From Neurospora crassa OR74A (lineage: Eukaryota; Ascomycota; Sordariomycetes; Sordariales; Sordariaceae), in contig NC_026504.1 in assembly GCF_000182925.2 (NCBI RefSeq), positions 5,146,001 through 5,210,000 of the forward strand: a stretch of DNA of 64,000 bases, given 5' to 3'. A model generated the notes under the pieces. It saw nothing but the letters and a program-made list of their open reading frames with translations, was not told the DNA's origin and made no database searches. The translations under genes were made by a program, and so were the position numbers. The first letter of the stretch is position 1, and the number at the start of each line of letters is the position of its first letter. Positions 35,226 through 49,136 of the stretch are shown in pieces.

Positions 35226-38200
35226 AAGAAAAAGCAGACAGGGAAGAGGTGGGGACGTGGCCGCAGACAGGCGCGCCCCGAGGGGTGGCGCCAATAGAGA
35301 TAAGACTTCCATGCCCCAAGTCCCAAAGCGTAAAGCGTGGAGGGCCCCAGATTGTGGGGAGGCCAGCCGCTTTCGTTAGCCGCAGCCTGGGGTTGCTCAT
35401 CAAGGTACACTTCGTTGGGCTGTATGTCCTTGTGGTTGGCCCCGAGACATCCCGACGTCCTCCAGAAATCAGACGGTCTGCCGATGACGGTGAGCGTCCG
35501 CCCTGTTCTGCTTGTTTCTCCCCTACAATTTTCAAAGCATCACCTTTGTCTCTCCATGTGATGTGCTACAGTACACACAGCTCCGGCTGGAGAAGAGTGC
35601 CGAGACGGGTGCGGGGCCAGAGCCTTATCTCCAGCCGAAACCTGGGGTAACTTTTCCAAATCCCTATCAAAGTCGATTGATAAGCGCGCCATTTCGCCTT
35701 CCGGGCTGTCCATAAAAGAGGTGAACGAGCGAGATTAGCCTCGTCTAACTCGGTGAGACTTTGGCGAGCATTAGGCCGGGGCTTGGAGGCCAAATCGAGA
35801 TAGGTTGTTGTTCCAAAACGCTATTTTCTTATCGACAGGACGGCGAGGTGCTTCACAGGGTCGCCGGGCACATGCCTCAGATGGTTGTTGGAAGTCGGGG
35901 AACGGACAGCACGGGGTCCTCGCCTGCGATCAAGTGCTACGCTACCGAATCTTGGGATTGCTGCTTGGCCAAAGTCCCCCGTTCGTTTCTTCCACCCTTC
36001 GGATGAGATGGCGCGCCATTCCACGCCTTGTCACTGTAACAAAGCGACGACGTGGGGGTCTTCGGTCACACACTCCCCTCTCGACATGTTGAAGCGTTAT
36101 CATTTCATTTGCACGCCATCCATCACGGACTATTACCCACCACAATATCCGACACCAGACACCATCAACGACCCGGATTGAACCCGTTCCTGTCTGTGCC
36201 CTGGAAAACCCGTTCACGGGTCCGTAGGTTCAGTTATGTGTCGGTTTCTGTGCCGTTGGCGCAATGACACGAGCAACAAGCTGAATTGTCAGGTTGTACA
36301 AAAAGAGTCGTATCCACAAGTCCCCACGGGGTTCAGGCACACGGAAAGCTTTACTCCGTCATCGAGATAACGCTAGCCGGATTGGGAAGCTTTGCTCGTT
36401 GTACACTAGGCTCAGGTCAACATGTGCAGTTACATAGAACACTGATACAATCATATGGGTCGCGGTAGTCGTGATGATCATTCCGGCCGTGGACAAGCAT
36501 TAAGATTGAATCGAAAACTCATGTGATGCAAAGCCAAGAGCATGAGGCTTGACTTTGTTGTGTTGTGGCAGACTTGACGATGAGGCTCCGGTGAGACCGA
36601 GTCGCAAAGTACACCTCCACATGGATATAACACGTTAGCTGGGTACCTGGGTCCTACAAGCAACAAGGCCTAAAGAAGGGCCACGCCAGACATTTCTTGT
36701 GCGAGAATCGAGCGACGTTGCCACCCCCAGAAGCCTCGCTAACAAATCATATCCGTGCAGAGGTGTACCTACGGGGTCTCCGGATCCCCGTACTCCAGGT
36801 TTTGGGGAAGCGGATGCTCGGCTTCTGAATCATGGGGAGAGCCAGCGATCATCTCACCGAACTTTTGAAGATATCCAGAACCTGTCGCAGTGATTCTCTT
36901 CACCGTGTCGGACAGCCGTCTTCCCGGTATACTGTGGTAGGCTTTCCGTCGGAACCGTATCGGTCTTACATGGCAAGGGCAACCGTCCAAGAACGTCTGC
37001 CTTCCCCGGAATGGTCACGGTGAATTTGCGGAGAGGCATTTTCCGTCCACGGCTGGAAAGGTGCAAGTTTGAAAGATACCGCTAGCGCGAGTCATTGGTC
37101 TGTTTGACCGACTCCAGACCGAGTCTGGGGTCGAGGCACCTTATGGGGCGGTATCGTGAAAGGCCTACCACAAGCCTCCACAGAAAGGCCGAATAAATAC
37201 CTGGAGTTTCCCCGAAGCTCCGCGGCAGCGGCGAAAGAAACAAGAAAGAAGACAACGGAAGACAGACGCAGGGAGAGAAAAATGCAAGGAAGGCGCGACT
37301 CGGGTAGAAGGCAGACTCGCCGACTGCAGTGGAAAGCTTTTCAAAAAGAAAATTTTTCTCGCCTGCAATCTGGATTTTCATGTCAGGAGCCTCCTCCGCG
37401 ATTGCCACATTTTGGCAAAGAGACCTGTGGTCCCGGATGCCTTCCTTGGTTCGCTTCGCCGGGGTAGCAGCTGTTGTCGTAGGGCTTTGAAAGGAAGCGA
37501 CGACACGGCCGGTCGTGCGATACGCATTTACCCGACGGATCCGCTGCGCTGCCCGCTTCCAGGACCGTTCGCCATCATGGAATGAACTGTACCTTCACCT
37601 GCCCCAGGCTTACCTATTGCAGGCTTTTGGGGGGAAGGAAGCCCTGAAAGAGAGCGCGGGGGCCACCTGTTACAGGCGGTCGTAATGCCCCCAATGGGGA
37701 CATGCCGGGTTTTGGCCCAAGGTACTTAGTATACATACTTACCGTATCGGTACCAAGGGTAAGATACTCGATTGTACTGACGTACAGTACCGTACGTACA
37801 GCCACCTAGATGAATTTTACAATGTCGGTACACGTGTCGGGAGCAATTGGCTGTCCAAAGCTTACCTATCTCCAGTTATCGTACCCACCATCCCGGACAC
37901 ACCTCTCCACGACAAGCTTTTTAGCTTCAGTCGTGCATTCCTGCTGCTCCCCTTGTCATCCCCCAATTTGTTGATATCAAACGACAGGAAGCGCCGAGTC
38001 GCACCGAGCAAAGCTTGGCCCACCACCGCGAGTATGAGCACTTTGACACATTTCCAAAGTGTCTGAAATAGCCTTCAATGCCGCCGAGTGGTTGGGATCA
38101 GATGTGGGTGAATTGTTTGCCCGCCATGCATTGGATCCCGCCGCCCGTGCACGCAACAGGCACGTTCCAGTCAGGAGTTCCTCATGCGAAGCCAAGGTGA

Positions 38201-41200
38201 GGTGATCATCTGGGACCCAGCAAATGGAGACGCAGGAGATTGCGACGATGATCCGGGGAAATAACTGAGGAGCAGGAGTTGATTGTTTTCATACCTTTTG
38301 GTGCTGCGTGCCAGCTGACGATGGGCACAATTCAAAAACACTGAGGAGCGAGCGGGGGAGTTGGGGAAAAACAAATGATGCCCCTCCGATCACATGAAAG
38401 AAAGGCTCTCACATCTCAATTGAGAGCTTCTGCTGGTGCTGGATGGGGGGTCGGTGTGCTTGAAAGTTGGGGGATGTGCCCCCTAGGCCAGAAAAGGAAG
38501 AGAGATGGAATTCATTCCGTCCCTTTTCTCCGAACGGTAATCGCCGCCGGTGATGTCGGTGATGTCAACCCCCGGCTTCTCATCCCTGGGCAAATTTCCA
38601 CAGTTCTTAGCGCCAAGGAAAACATCCCGCACCCCGTCACACTCATACATTACCTTCGCGCTTTCACCTCCTCCGAACAGAGTCGAGGCGTTATGCCGTT
38701 GGAGCATGCCGTGTTCGCTAGATTCGCTTCTACATTAAGCGGAACCATACTCACAAGAACGCCTTTGAACGTCGTCCTCATAGCGAAGGGGCCCCGTGCA
38801 CGAACCACACAAGTCACAACTGCAGGTGCTTCGCGGCATCCTATTTGGGATTCAGACAGAAGTCGCAGATCCGGGCCCCGGGTGTCCTTTCCGACAAACA
38901 GACCTATCGGTGACGTTCAAAGGGAGAACGCTCCGAAAATGCAGAAGGATCGTGAGCTCATCAGTGAGTGCAGCTAGGCAAACCAGCTGGCAACAAGCCA
39001 TCAAGCATTTATGTTGTGAAATGTTACAGAAACAACATTGGGTCCTTCAACTCGCATTCATATACAGCGTATCCTCATGATGGTTGGTTCATTCGCTACA
39101 CATCTTTGTTAGAAGTTCGTCAGGCATGTAAGTGAAGGAAAAAAAAAAACGGTATGGAGGAATTTATCCGTCTTGTGATGAACTTCATATGACACTCGAC
39201 ATTTTCCGCGCAAGGAATGATGACGCTCGTGCTCATGATACTTGTCCTAACACCTAGGACTGACGCAAATTACGCATCGCGGCGGCTCAGTCATACCAGA
39301 AACACCGAAAAGCAACAACAAAACGTTTCGCTCGGCTTCAGGCATTCAACGAGGGAGAAGACTAACAATAGCAATCTGAGAAACGTCACTCGAAGGAATA
39401 GAACGGCAATCGATGGCGTTCAATCATTGATACTAGAGCTTCGTTTGGGTAAGGCTTGGCATAGTTTTGGTCCAAACAAACGGCTGATCAAGAGACACTC
39501 CAACGACTAATGCAACAAGGGGACAACTTGAACTATTCTTCCCCATGTCACATGCCCCTTTCTTCATCAAGACCAAAATCCCATGTGGAGATAACTCATC
39601 TTTCTTCAACAATTTCCCTGTCAGGGGCAAGGGGATCAGACTGCAAGATACTGTAGGGTCCAGACAAGGAGCCTCATCTTCTCTCAGCCCTCTACACTAC
39701 ACACAGTCGTCCCTTCCCTTTTCCCCTCGAGGTTCCTCGGGATTCGGCCTGGCCACCCGGGCGGTACTAAGTAATACTCCATTATACATACGCAGTTCTG
39801 TACTTGCGCCAGACGACTGCATGTGTAACGCAGTTACAAGACGCTAAAAGTGTTGGAAAGCCAAGACATCTAAAAGGGTGAGGCTAGGAAAGAAGAAAGA
39901 AAGAAAAAAGAAAAGGCGAAAAGGAAGAAAAACCACGCCGGAACAGACAGGACAGGGTTCAAGTGTTCACCATCCATTACCGTTCCTCCGTAGGGCGAAC
40001 GGCTTCCCCGGACCCCACGGGGAGAGAAATACGACGGCCATGCCTCTACGAGCATAGTTTACTTCTCCTTAATTTCCCCATTAGGGATAATGCTGATCTT
40101 AACCCCACAATATTAGTAGTGTACGAGATGAGCCTCACTCTCCCCAGGGTTGAATTGGAGGGTTAGGAGGTGGGAAGTGGGACACCGAGTCAATCTGGTA
40201 ACCGGGGAATATCATCTGTCTTCGTCGTCCTTCGTCATTTTCAGTTCACTACACGGGAGTAACTTGCCCTTGCTTCGCTTCGTGACGAGCGAAAAGCTCA
40301 TTCTTTGGGCTTACTGTCACAAATGAGGGCAAAGGGGGCTCGCTAGAATGTTCTGTCTTTCGTTCTTTTCTTCTTCTTCTTCTTCTACAAGGTAAGGGGG
40401 CTTAGGCAAGTCTAGGTTGGCATGGACGGTTTTCGAAGCTTGATTGCGCCAAATAATTAGTTGTCACCAAACGAGACGAGACAAAAGCACGTAAAACAAT
40501 AGCCGGATTGGCATAATGAAGCACAAGCAGTGCAGCCAGACGGGAAGACTCCTGAAAACAGTCGGACATTGTGGGCGGGAAGCCTCGTTTAGGTTTTCAG
40601 AGCCACAGGAATTCATGGTCATGACATCAATTCATGATTCCGTGGTGTTCAGTACGGGAAACCGTATCAAAGCGAAATTTTCCAAAGACTGAGACGAGAC
40701 TTGCATGTCTTGGGACTTGGCCTTTTGAAAGCTCGTGTTCTGGATCGTCTGGTCTTGGTGCTCACATGCGGATGAAATCATCCAGCCCGTGAATAACTTC
40801 CCACCAAGGAAGGGCCAATGTTGAGCATCCCTAGCAGCTTTGAGAAGGTGCTGAATGTCGCGGTAGACCATCCGAACCGTCTCAACAATTGTCGTGGACT
40901 GATGTGATAAGCGATGGACTTCGTCAGATATACCGATTCGTCGATTTGAAGAGACGTCATACTTTCGACTGATCGTGGGATTATCAGCTGAAGATGGTCG
41001 TGATCTGTTCTGGTTCGCAGAACAACGGACCGAAAAGAAAACCTGGAAATTTCAACCACGGCCGGGTTCGTAAGGTACATCCTGAAACGGATTGCTCGTA
41101 AAAGTACGTATCGATAAGATACTGTCAAAGAGCCGGACCTGCCTGGAGCCAGCCTTGCACATGCACGTCGCTGGCCTGGCTGTAAATGTGTCTGTCACTT

Positions 41201-41973
41201 GTCCCGTTCGTCGTCCCAATTCAGCAACGCTGAATCACCATTACCGTAACGGTACGAACATACATACCAGCCCTTTCACCCTCTCCCTGCGGGATGTGCA
41301 CCGGCTCTCCCAAATAGAATACTTGGCATCTCCAACGTCGCGACGAGACTGACGTCGACCAAGCCAGCAAGATCAAGGTGGCCCAGCTACACTACATCCA
41401 CCTCTGCCGGCATATTACTTGTTGGGGTGGTACCGCCACTCGCAAATTTCAGGGCATTGGAGGTGAGCAAAGCAGCCATCTTTTTGTACGAAAGATAAAG
41501 TTATCGCCACCTTGCAGTTCACCACGCTAACCTTAGATTCAAATGCCGGCAGAGGTGTACGTACCTTGCGAAACCGCGACCCTCCCCGCGCTCCGGCCGG
41601 AACACCGATGATCGTCGAGTCCTTACCTCCCCCGGATCTACACCAAGTGCCCTTTAGCCGCCTCCGGCGTACGCGCTACAGTACGTGTAGCAGCCGACGC
41701 CGAGCTTTTTGACAGTGACCGCAGCCGCCGGAAAAAACGGGGCTGCCCTATCATTCTCCGCTCCCGATTTCCGACTTGGACGGTGCCGTTATTACCTACA
41801 CCCAGACTGGACTGTTCCGCCGTCACCCAGTCCACGCTCTCCGGGCAAGATGGATTACCACGAAAGACATGGCCATGATGTCGCCAGCTTCGATGATCTC
41901 CCTTCAACGCGTGAGATGCCCTGACATCCGTAGACGTAAATCCCCAATCGCTGACGTATCCTGTGAAGATCGC

Positions 41974-43485
41974 ATGCCTACCGTCTCCGCTGCCGATGCC
42001 TTGGATGACCTGAACGATGGAGACAACTCGCCTTTCATTCCTACCAGCATAGATGCCCTCGATGCCGCTTTGAAACCGAGTCTGGACATCGAAATAGTCA
42101 CTGGAGGAATACAGAAGGGTCAAGTCACTGAGATTTGGGGGCCTCCTGGCGTCGGAAAGACTGCTTTCGGGTGAGTTGACCGTTCGCATCGAAGCAAAGC
42201 AAGTGGCTTCTCATTCTAACTGATACCATACAGCATACAACTTGCAGCCAACTGCCTGAGCGAGGGCAAAGGTGTCGTTTGGGTAGGTAGGTCCGTTTAT
42301 GCAGTGATTGTGCTGTTAACCTACGGGCGCACTAACCATCCGCCCTAACTTCCCGATACAGATGGATTTCACCGAGTTCCAATTGAGCGTCTGCGCTCTG
42401 TCCTTGGCTCCCAAGTGAAGAGGGACAATGAAGGGGAACAGGAAGATGCGACAGTCGATGAGCGCCTCGATGTTCTCACGCACTACACATGCCTCAGTCT
42501 ACCTCACTTGATCGCTCTTCTATGTCGACCTACGCCCAGCTGCATACCGCAAGACACATCGCTTATAGTGGTCGATTCTTTATCCGCGTTGGTAAATCAT
42601 GCCTTTCCAAGGACACCAGAGCAAAAGAAGCTGGTGGATAATAAAGGAAACAAAGGTACGTTCCCCCCACCCAAGCAAAGCATGGCGTTGGTCTGACAGT
42701 CTCAAAGTTCCATCTCTTTCCGCTCGGAGGTTGCAAGTACTGCAGTACATCATCGGCGCACTTCAAAAACTTGCCGCCACGAGAGACATAGCTATCGTTG
42801 TTCTCACACAATGCGCAACAAAGGTGATGCAGGTAGAACGGGGAGCAACTCTTGTGCCGGCTATAAACGCCAGCGTATGGGAGCAGGGAGTTTCTACCCG
42901 ACTTGTGCTGTACCGCAACTTAGCGTTCAGTGACGCAAAAGTGCAGGGCTTGCGTCTTGTTGGAGTGCAAAAACTCAATGGGAAGACTAGCGAAGCACCT
43001 GTTGACACTATCTGCGCCTTTGATATCGAAGAGGTATACCTACTCCCCACCCAGTTACAAGTCTGCTTAGTTATTGACATGTCATATATCAGAGCGGCTT
43101 GGTTACAATCGAATACGACTTCAGTGAACCGCTACCAAACCACTTGTCTACACCGAGCACGAAACGAAAGTTGGGTGACACCACTTTGGAGATAGCCGAT
43201 AGCGATGATGAGGAGGATTACGGTTGGCAGGAAGAGGACGACGAAGCCGTGCCGCCTCCGCCCTCGCAGTGGCAGGGAAGCGAGGACATTCTTCTTGTTC
43301 CAGAGCCTGAAAGCGACCAAGAGGATGAGGAGCCAGAAGAGGAGAAAGAGGGATCTGACAAAGCCGAAGATGCAGGTGACGAAGACGCAGACGCCGCCTT
43401 CAACACCACGGCGGACGAATCACAGCTCGCCAGTAAGGTCTTTGGCCGTGATCGGGAGATTCAGGATTCTCAGGCCGACTGGTGA
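41974..43485 (+). CDS. Rad51 paralogue, Rad55/Rhp55-like recombination ATPase
   Basis: Five exons: 41974-42170, 42234-42286, 42362-42655, 42708-43033 and 43093-43485, giving about 420 aa. It should help Rad51 filaments form during homologous recombination. Walker A is GPPGVGKT (residues 56-63), Walker B LIVVDSLS, and conserved Rad51-family stretches are VDGFHRVPIERL and IAIVVLTQCATKV. The C-terminal third is very acidic (AEDAGDEDADAAF), longer than in yeast Rad55. Exon 2 must use the second of two overlapping GTAGGT donors to keep VDGF in frame. Intron 3 seems to end at AAAG after a TCTGAC branch site, because the nearer CAG is out of phase. Earlier in-frame ATGs exist (41869 and others); 41974 is chosen because it sits just before the conserved part. 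Rad57 or RAD51D-type is the main alternative. Confidence 0.8.
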
Positions 43486-45120
43486 GTCTTAGCCACAGCT
43501 GAGCCGCAGAATCCAACAGTCACGCAGAGAACGGAGTCGAGACTGCCGGTCACACTCGGTATCACTGGTATCGTAACATGCACCCCTGAACGAAGGCTAC
43601 GCTGGTCTTACCATTCCCCAGTTTTCATGACATCTCTTCATCTCCAGCTGTCTCCGGATTCTCCAGAGCGCCCCACCTCTCCAGTTTCCCTCGGCCTCTC
43701 GCCGAGCTGGCGCCCCTCCATTCTTTGCATCTGGAGCAACAGCAGGCTTCCCCTGACATGACTGTCAAGCAAGGCTCATGCGATGGAGAAAGGTATGGAG
43801 AAAACCCCGGGCGATAGTCTGACAAAAACTCCGTGCAGGAACCTTGATGGCCTCTTTGTTTCTGTATCCTCCTTGCCAAAATTTTCTGCTGTGTGTTTCC
43901 CCGAATCAATTGCGGTTGCTGGTGTTTGGGGCCCCCACGGGGGAGATCGGGAGGGACCAGGTTTGCGGCGAAATCTCTACTTGATGCGCCGACGCCATCT
44001 CAAACTTGTTGCAATCAAGCGATCGCGAACGTGCGCATGGCATTGAAACTCAAAATTTTCTCTGCCTCGGTCGGTCGAGGTTCGCTTGCTGGGATGATGA
44101 ATCGATTAAAATCAGACCAACAACCAATTGATGAGGGCGGTGCCTCCCTCGGCCTTATGCCGGATCTCGGCATCATCTGCCGATGGCATTTTGAAGAGGC
44201 TCCGCAATTTCTCCGCTAAAAACAGAGAAAGCGAAAAAAAAGAAAGAAAAAAAAAAAGAAGAAAACCGGGGCACGGGCATGCCGGTGCCTTGGGGGTCCT
44301 TGGCGTTCAGTTCTACTTTCTCTTTCCCACTCAGGATTGGCAACTCGCAAGGAGCCGGGGCAGGCGCAGTTGAAACGGGGGTCTGGGGAATCCGTCGGGG
44401 TTTCCTATTGGGATTCTCCCTCTCTCTTTGAGGTTTTGGGGGCGGGCTGATTGTGGGCGTGTGGGATGTCTGTGTGGGTTGAGGGGGTGAGGAGGGTTTT
44501 GTTTCTTACCAGGCCCTGCTACCTGCCAAGAGCAAGGTGGAGTCCAAAACCCTAGGCAAGTAACCTGCTGCTCGTAACAATGATACTCTGTACTTACGGT
44601 ACGTAATACTGATACCGTACGCCAAAGTTTCAGGCACAATCGTACAACTAAGACGTTCCAATCAGACGATCTCTCTACGGCACGGCACGGCACTGGGGCT
44701 GTACGATGCATCCATTGGTGATGCCGAAACGCAGATTTGTGTGTGTAGTGTAGTGTACGATCCGGCCGGAAGACTCCATTCGTCGTAGTCAAACACTGAT
44801 ACGAGCACTTCACGATGGAGCCAAAAGACAATTGCATAACGGACACGTGTTTAGGTGATGCCGTGGTAAACTACCACCATCACCAATTGCCTAATTTCCC
44901 CTGGACCGTCCGCCCACTACTATGACACTACACGTGGACCGTACCTCTTCAAGTGTCACTGCCACTGGTGAGAAGGTCCGTCGGAAACAGCGAGAGAGCG
45001 CGAGACAGCGAGGCCACACCAGGCCGGATCGGGTCCGTCCGAAAGGCAAGGGAACTTCAAACTACCAGCTGGATCGATTACGAAGTCTCTTAGGGCCGAC
45101 TATTTCCATCTGTCTACACT

Positions 45121-45148
45121 AGTGTAGTGTAGTGTAGTGTAGTGTAGT
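45121..45148. repeat. AGTGT pentanucleotide microsatellite
   Basis: More than five perfect AGTGT units. Confidence 0.95.
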
Positions 45149-46713
45149 CAGTGCTTTGCTGGACAGTGAAGCAACGCAACCTGCTCAGGGGCAATGCAAC
45201 AACAACAAGAACAACAACTGAATGCAACTGGCCCTAGGGAAACTGCTGCTGCGGCTGCGGCTAAGGCTGTTGGTGCTGCTGCTGCTGCATCGACAACACA
45301 TTCAGTTGCGACGATTGTAACAAAGGGAACGCTTTTCTGTTCCGTGTTATTTTCGTTCTTTGTTTCTTACCTCTACCTTACGGAGTTGAGGGTCCTGTAC
45401 ATACTATCCACCCAACTGCATGGCATCGTGCGATCTGTCGACCGAAACCAGATCCCTTCAAACATGATTGATGATTTATAATGCTTCCGCACACGGCGGC
45501 GGCACATTAGACAAGCAATCACCTCCGGAGTTGCACCGGTCTCAATGGCTTCGTTCCAAGTTCCGGATGAAGAAGCCATTGCGTTGCCGAGGAGGGCCGC
45601 CATTGCGGTCATCGGTCAAAGAGCTTCTATCTTTGCCGTCCCGAGGTTGGACGTCCAGTCGGGGCTTCACATCCGGCTTCGTTCAAAGGGGTGCGCAAGA
45701 ATTCCATCTTCGAAAATGAATGTGATGAAAGCCAATGTGGAAAACAGGGAAACTTGAACCTCGCCAAAGACAAGCGAGAGTCGCAATATTGTGTTCCTCC
45801 TTGCTGCTTGCCTTCCATTGCCTTGCAAAGTCAAGGTGGCAGGGCCGATCCGATCTGAACGTCGCTCAATGTGGCGACTCTGCCGCCTGTACAACAGCCG
45901 TCTAATATAGAGAGGTATGAGGCGACATGAGATGTACGTATATACATACCTACGTAGGTACGCCGTACAGTCAGCCAGTTATCTGGTGTGCTTGCTCCTG
46001 GACTCAATAGTCGAGAACGAACGTGGACCTCGCATCTCTATCGTGGCAGCCATTAGTCAGATACGGGAACTCCAACTCTTCGAATCACCTCAATACCTAC
46101 ATGCCTAGTCATATGTGTATCAGTCCTTGCCCGGCCCGTATATGTACCGTTCCGCTGAAGTCCATCTCCATTCTTCAGTTACCCGACGGGGATTATATAC
46201 CTAGCATCAACCACAGAACCGAACGGTGAGGAGTGGTGACACAACGGCTCGGCTCGGCGGCTTAGCGGCTCAACTGGGACGGACGAATTTGAGCCTATGC
46301 TGTGTTACGTCCAGGATAATCTCGATTTCACCAAGGTGGCTAGGTAGCTGCATGTATGGTCGCCACGAGCGACATGGAGAGAGTAGGTAGGTACGAGACA
46401 GTCAGTGGTCGGCCGACGTGGAAGTAGAAGATTTGGGTAGCATGCTCCTAACTTGTCGCAAACTGGCCGGGAATAATGGGAGGGTGTGAAGAGTAACAAC
46501 TCTGACAAAGGTTTGTGTCGAGATAATCCCAACTGTTGGTGCCCAAGAGCGTACACTACATCCTCTAGCTCCAGGATGTCTTGAGGCCGCGGTTTATGCG
46601 GCGTAGCATTTCCCTTTCACACAAATTTAGGTCGAGGTAGGTTAATGTTCGTTGTAGCTTCTCAGAACACACTGCCTACCTTATCTAACCTCCGCAGTGA
46701 GCAGCTTATATCA

Positions 46714-46753
46714 ATTACACGTGTAATACCATCACATGTCAGGCCTGACATGT
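46714..46753. promoter_or_regulatory. two adjacent perfect palindromes
   Basis: ATTACACGTGTAAT (46714-46727, with a CACGTG E-box at its centre) and ACATGTCAGGCCTGACATGT (46734-46753), separated by 6 bp. The decamer TACACGTGTA occurs again at 46861-46870. They may be binding sites for dimeric factors; no gene start is nearby. Confidence 0.5.
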
Positions 46754-47835
46754 CAACTTTATACGGATTCTCACCAGCAGTAAGTAAGACCTGTAGGGTC
46801 CAGATCACAGTGCGTACTATCCAGTCTTCCTTCTCTAAACCCAGTGCCCCAATTTGTATGTACACGTGTAGATTGCGTGCTTGGCAGGGTCCAATGTCCG
46901 AATCCAGTCAATAGTTGATTTGCTGGACTCTCACTTCCGATCTGTCGGGTAGTGTCTTGACATTCACATGGTACATATTTGGGGGCATTACCTACCTATT
47001 GGCCATCATATGTTTTCATCTTTCATGTCCCGGTCCTCGATTTAAGCCTCGTGGCCCGTATCAAGTCCCCTGGACAACCCTCCGTAGGCCGTATGAATGT
47101 TGTCTGTCTGTCCCAGAAATTACAATATTTCCACGTACCTATGTATGTATCTTTTTCACGTGCAATCCCTGTACGTTACCCCAAATTACCCCCGGCTTCT
47201 GGACTCCTCCGGAGTCTGGAATCTGGAGTCCCCAGATAGGTCCACTTGTACACCTCGGACGACATCGACTTGAGCCTCGAGCCGCGTTCCAGGGACGGGG
47301 CAGTGAAACTGGGACTGGGACTTATTGGGACTGGATGGCGAAGGCGAGGCAAATCGGAACCGGCAAAACTGTTTATTAACCGTCGCCGCGCTATATCCTA
47401 TCTTCGCCTTCCATTCCTAACAAGGACCTCAGTACCTGCCTTGTTCAAGTTTTACTTGCTCAAACTTTCACCGGCGGAGTAGCCAAGCTAGACTAGGCAG
47501 TTCATCAACCACCACTTGGAGGAGGGCTCAAGGAAAGGGGTGAAGTACCCAACGACCGAGTAACGGCGTGATACTACAACATCCAATATGACACGGTACG
47601 GCAATAACACACTCGTTTGAAAGATGGACCTGTTCGCAGAGGGTAAAGAGATAAATCGATACATACGTCTCCATGACACCTTCCTTTTCCGCAAAGACAG
47701 GTTGTGGTATGCAGATATGAAGTTGCAGACCGACCGGCCATGCAGGGACAATTCCCCGTGGGGTTGTACATACTGGAGTTGTCGCGGTTGTTCGATGCAG
47801 GCAGCCATTTGTGGGTATGTAATTGTCAAAGAGGC

Positions 47836-47873
<38 letters not shown>
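47836..47873. repeat. TTG trinucleotide microsatellite
   Basis: Thirty-eight bp of perfect TTG repeat (CAA on the other strand). Confidence 0.95.
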
Positions 47874-49107
47874 CGTTGGTGGCACGGGTAGGGCAGAACG
47901 GCCCAACGAACGAACGAAGGACTGAATCGATGTTGCCATCAGAATTATGTGCGTCGGTTGAGTGGTTCATATCTAGCTTTGAAAGGTGTCGTTGTTTCAC
48001 ACGTGTTTACGCAGCTGACGGACGCAGGGGTTGATTCTATGGTTGGTTGGTTGGCTGGTTGTTGTTTGGGAGGTCGGTGCTTGCTGATGTTCGTGGTTGG
48101 TGGTTGAGATCGATGATGGTTATTTGGTGTGTTCGACACAAGTGACGAAAATGTCCGAAACACAAAATGTTGAATACGATTACATTACAGCACGAAAACA
48201 AAAAGTACGCTTTTCTTTGCTTTTGTTCGGGAGGGCCTATGAAAGACTTTGTTATTCTCCCGGTGCAGACTCCGAAATTTGATAATAACCGTTTAACCGG
48301 AACAACCAGGCCGACAAAAATCGGCAGATATCACCTGTCAAAAAAGGTAAGAAAAAAATTGGCCATTTTATCCTGAACCAAAAGTACCAATCCACAATTT
48401 CACATGCGCTACGCCCTACAAGTGGGACTTCCCTGGCTTGGTTGTTGTGTCTGTCATTCTTCCCTCGGATCAACGACACCTTCCACTTGACGACATTTTC
48501 AGTTTCTGACACTTCAGACTTCGGACCATACCCTTCACACCACTCTCCTTTTCTAAATACAGTATTACAAGAGACCTTGAACACACACACGCTCATTCTT
48601 CAAGGATCATATCTCTGCCCCTCACTGAATCTCGTTCGGCCCGTTCCATTTCCGCCGGCCCCCGTGCAGCTTCCCCTCAACAAATTCCAAATCTCAAACC
48701 ACACCTCGAACGATACTGATACCGAGGGCCCCACATGGTCACATCCCCGCGGCTTCCGAACGTTGCAACGGCCCTTGAGCCGCATACAAACATCGGATGA
48801 TGGAGTGTGGGGGATGGGACCATGCTACGTAGATAGACGTGGGGAGAAGAATCCGTTGTGTTTCTAGCGCAGACGATCTAGACTTCGGATTTTGATTCTT
48901 GCTGCTGCGGATGGCTTGTTGATAAACCTGGGAAACAAGTTATTTGTTGAGACTCGAATTTGTCTACAAGCCTCCCGTGTTCCTTATCTTTGACGATTCT
49001 GGCCTAGGTAGCCGTAGCTTTGGGGTAGATGACACCCAGACAGATATGTTACGGACCGACATGGTAGTGCCCCCCTCGGCGATGCTCTTGGGAGACTACT
49101 TTGGGAA

Positions 49108-49113
49108 TATAAT
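49108..49113 (+). promoter_or_regulatory. -29 TATA box of 5S gene 4
   Basis: TATAAT beginning 29 nt upstream, inside AATATAATGCATTTT, the same 15-mer as upstream of copy 3. Confidence 0.7.
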
Positions 49114-49136
49114 GCATTTTCTGCCAGCAACTAAGC

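Larger units (their letters stand above)
32430..41973. promoter_or_regulatory. 9.5-kb non-coding region upstream of cre-1
   Basis: No convincing protein gene in 9.5 kb between two divergent starts. The part next to cre-1 (to about 33126) is CT-rich on the minus strand and open for 224 codons, the look of a long fungal 5' leader. Four SYGGRG sites in one orientation lie at 33051-33200. Further out are a GA microsatellite at about 35208 and many TAC/GTA-rich motifs near 37720-37800. All longer frames here lack family features. Confidence 0.5.
43486..49107. other. 5.6-kb non-coding region with palindromes and microsatellites
   Basis: Between the 3' end of the Rad55-like gene and 5S copy 4. It holds an AGTGT repeat at 45121, the palindrome pair at 46714-46753, a TTG repeat at 47836 and many TACGTAC/TAGGTA motifs. 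A 95-codon frame at 45194-45481 (poly-Gln/Ala start, one hydrophobic stretch) is the only small ORF of any appeal; it has no family support. Confidence 0.5.

Noticed and set aside
38375-38977. A 200-codon plus-strand open frame upstream of cre-1
   Set aside because: Low-order composition without domains or leader context; several stopless frames overlap here.
45194-45481. A 95-codon frame with poly-Gln/Ala start and one hydrophobic segment
   Set aside because: Low-complexity start from trinucleotide repeats and no supporting context; mentioned only as a weak small-ORF candidate.
47488-48000. A 170-codon minus-strand frame with a poly-Gln stretch
   Set aside because: The poly-Gln is just the TTG microsatellite read on the other strand, and the rest has no family signal.
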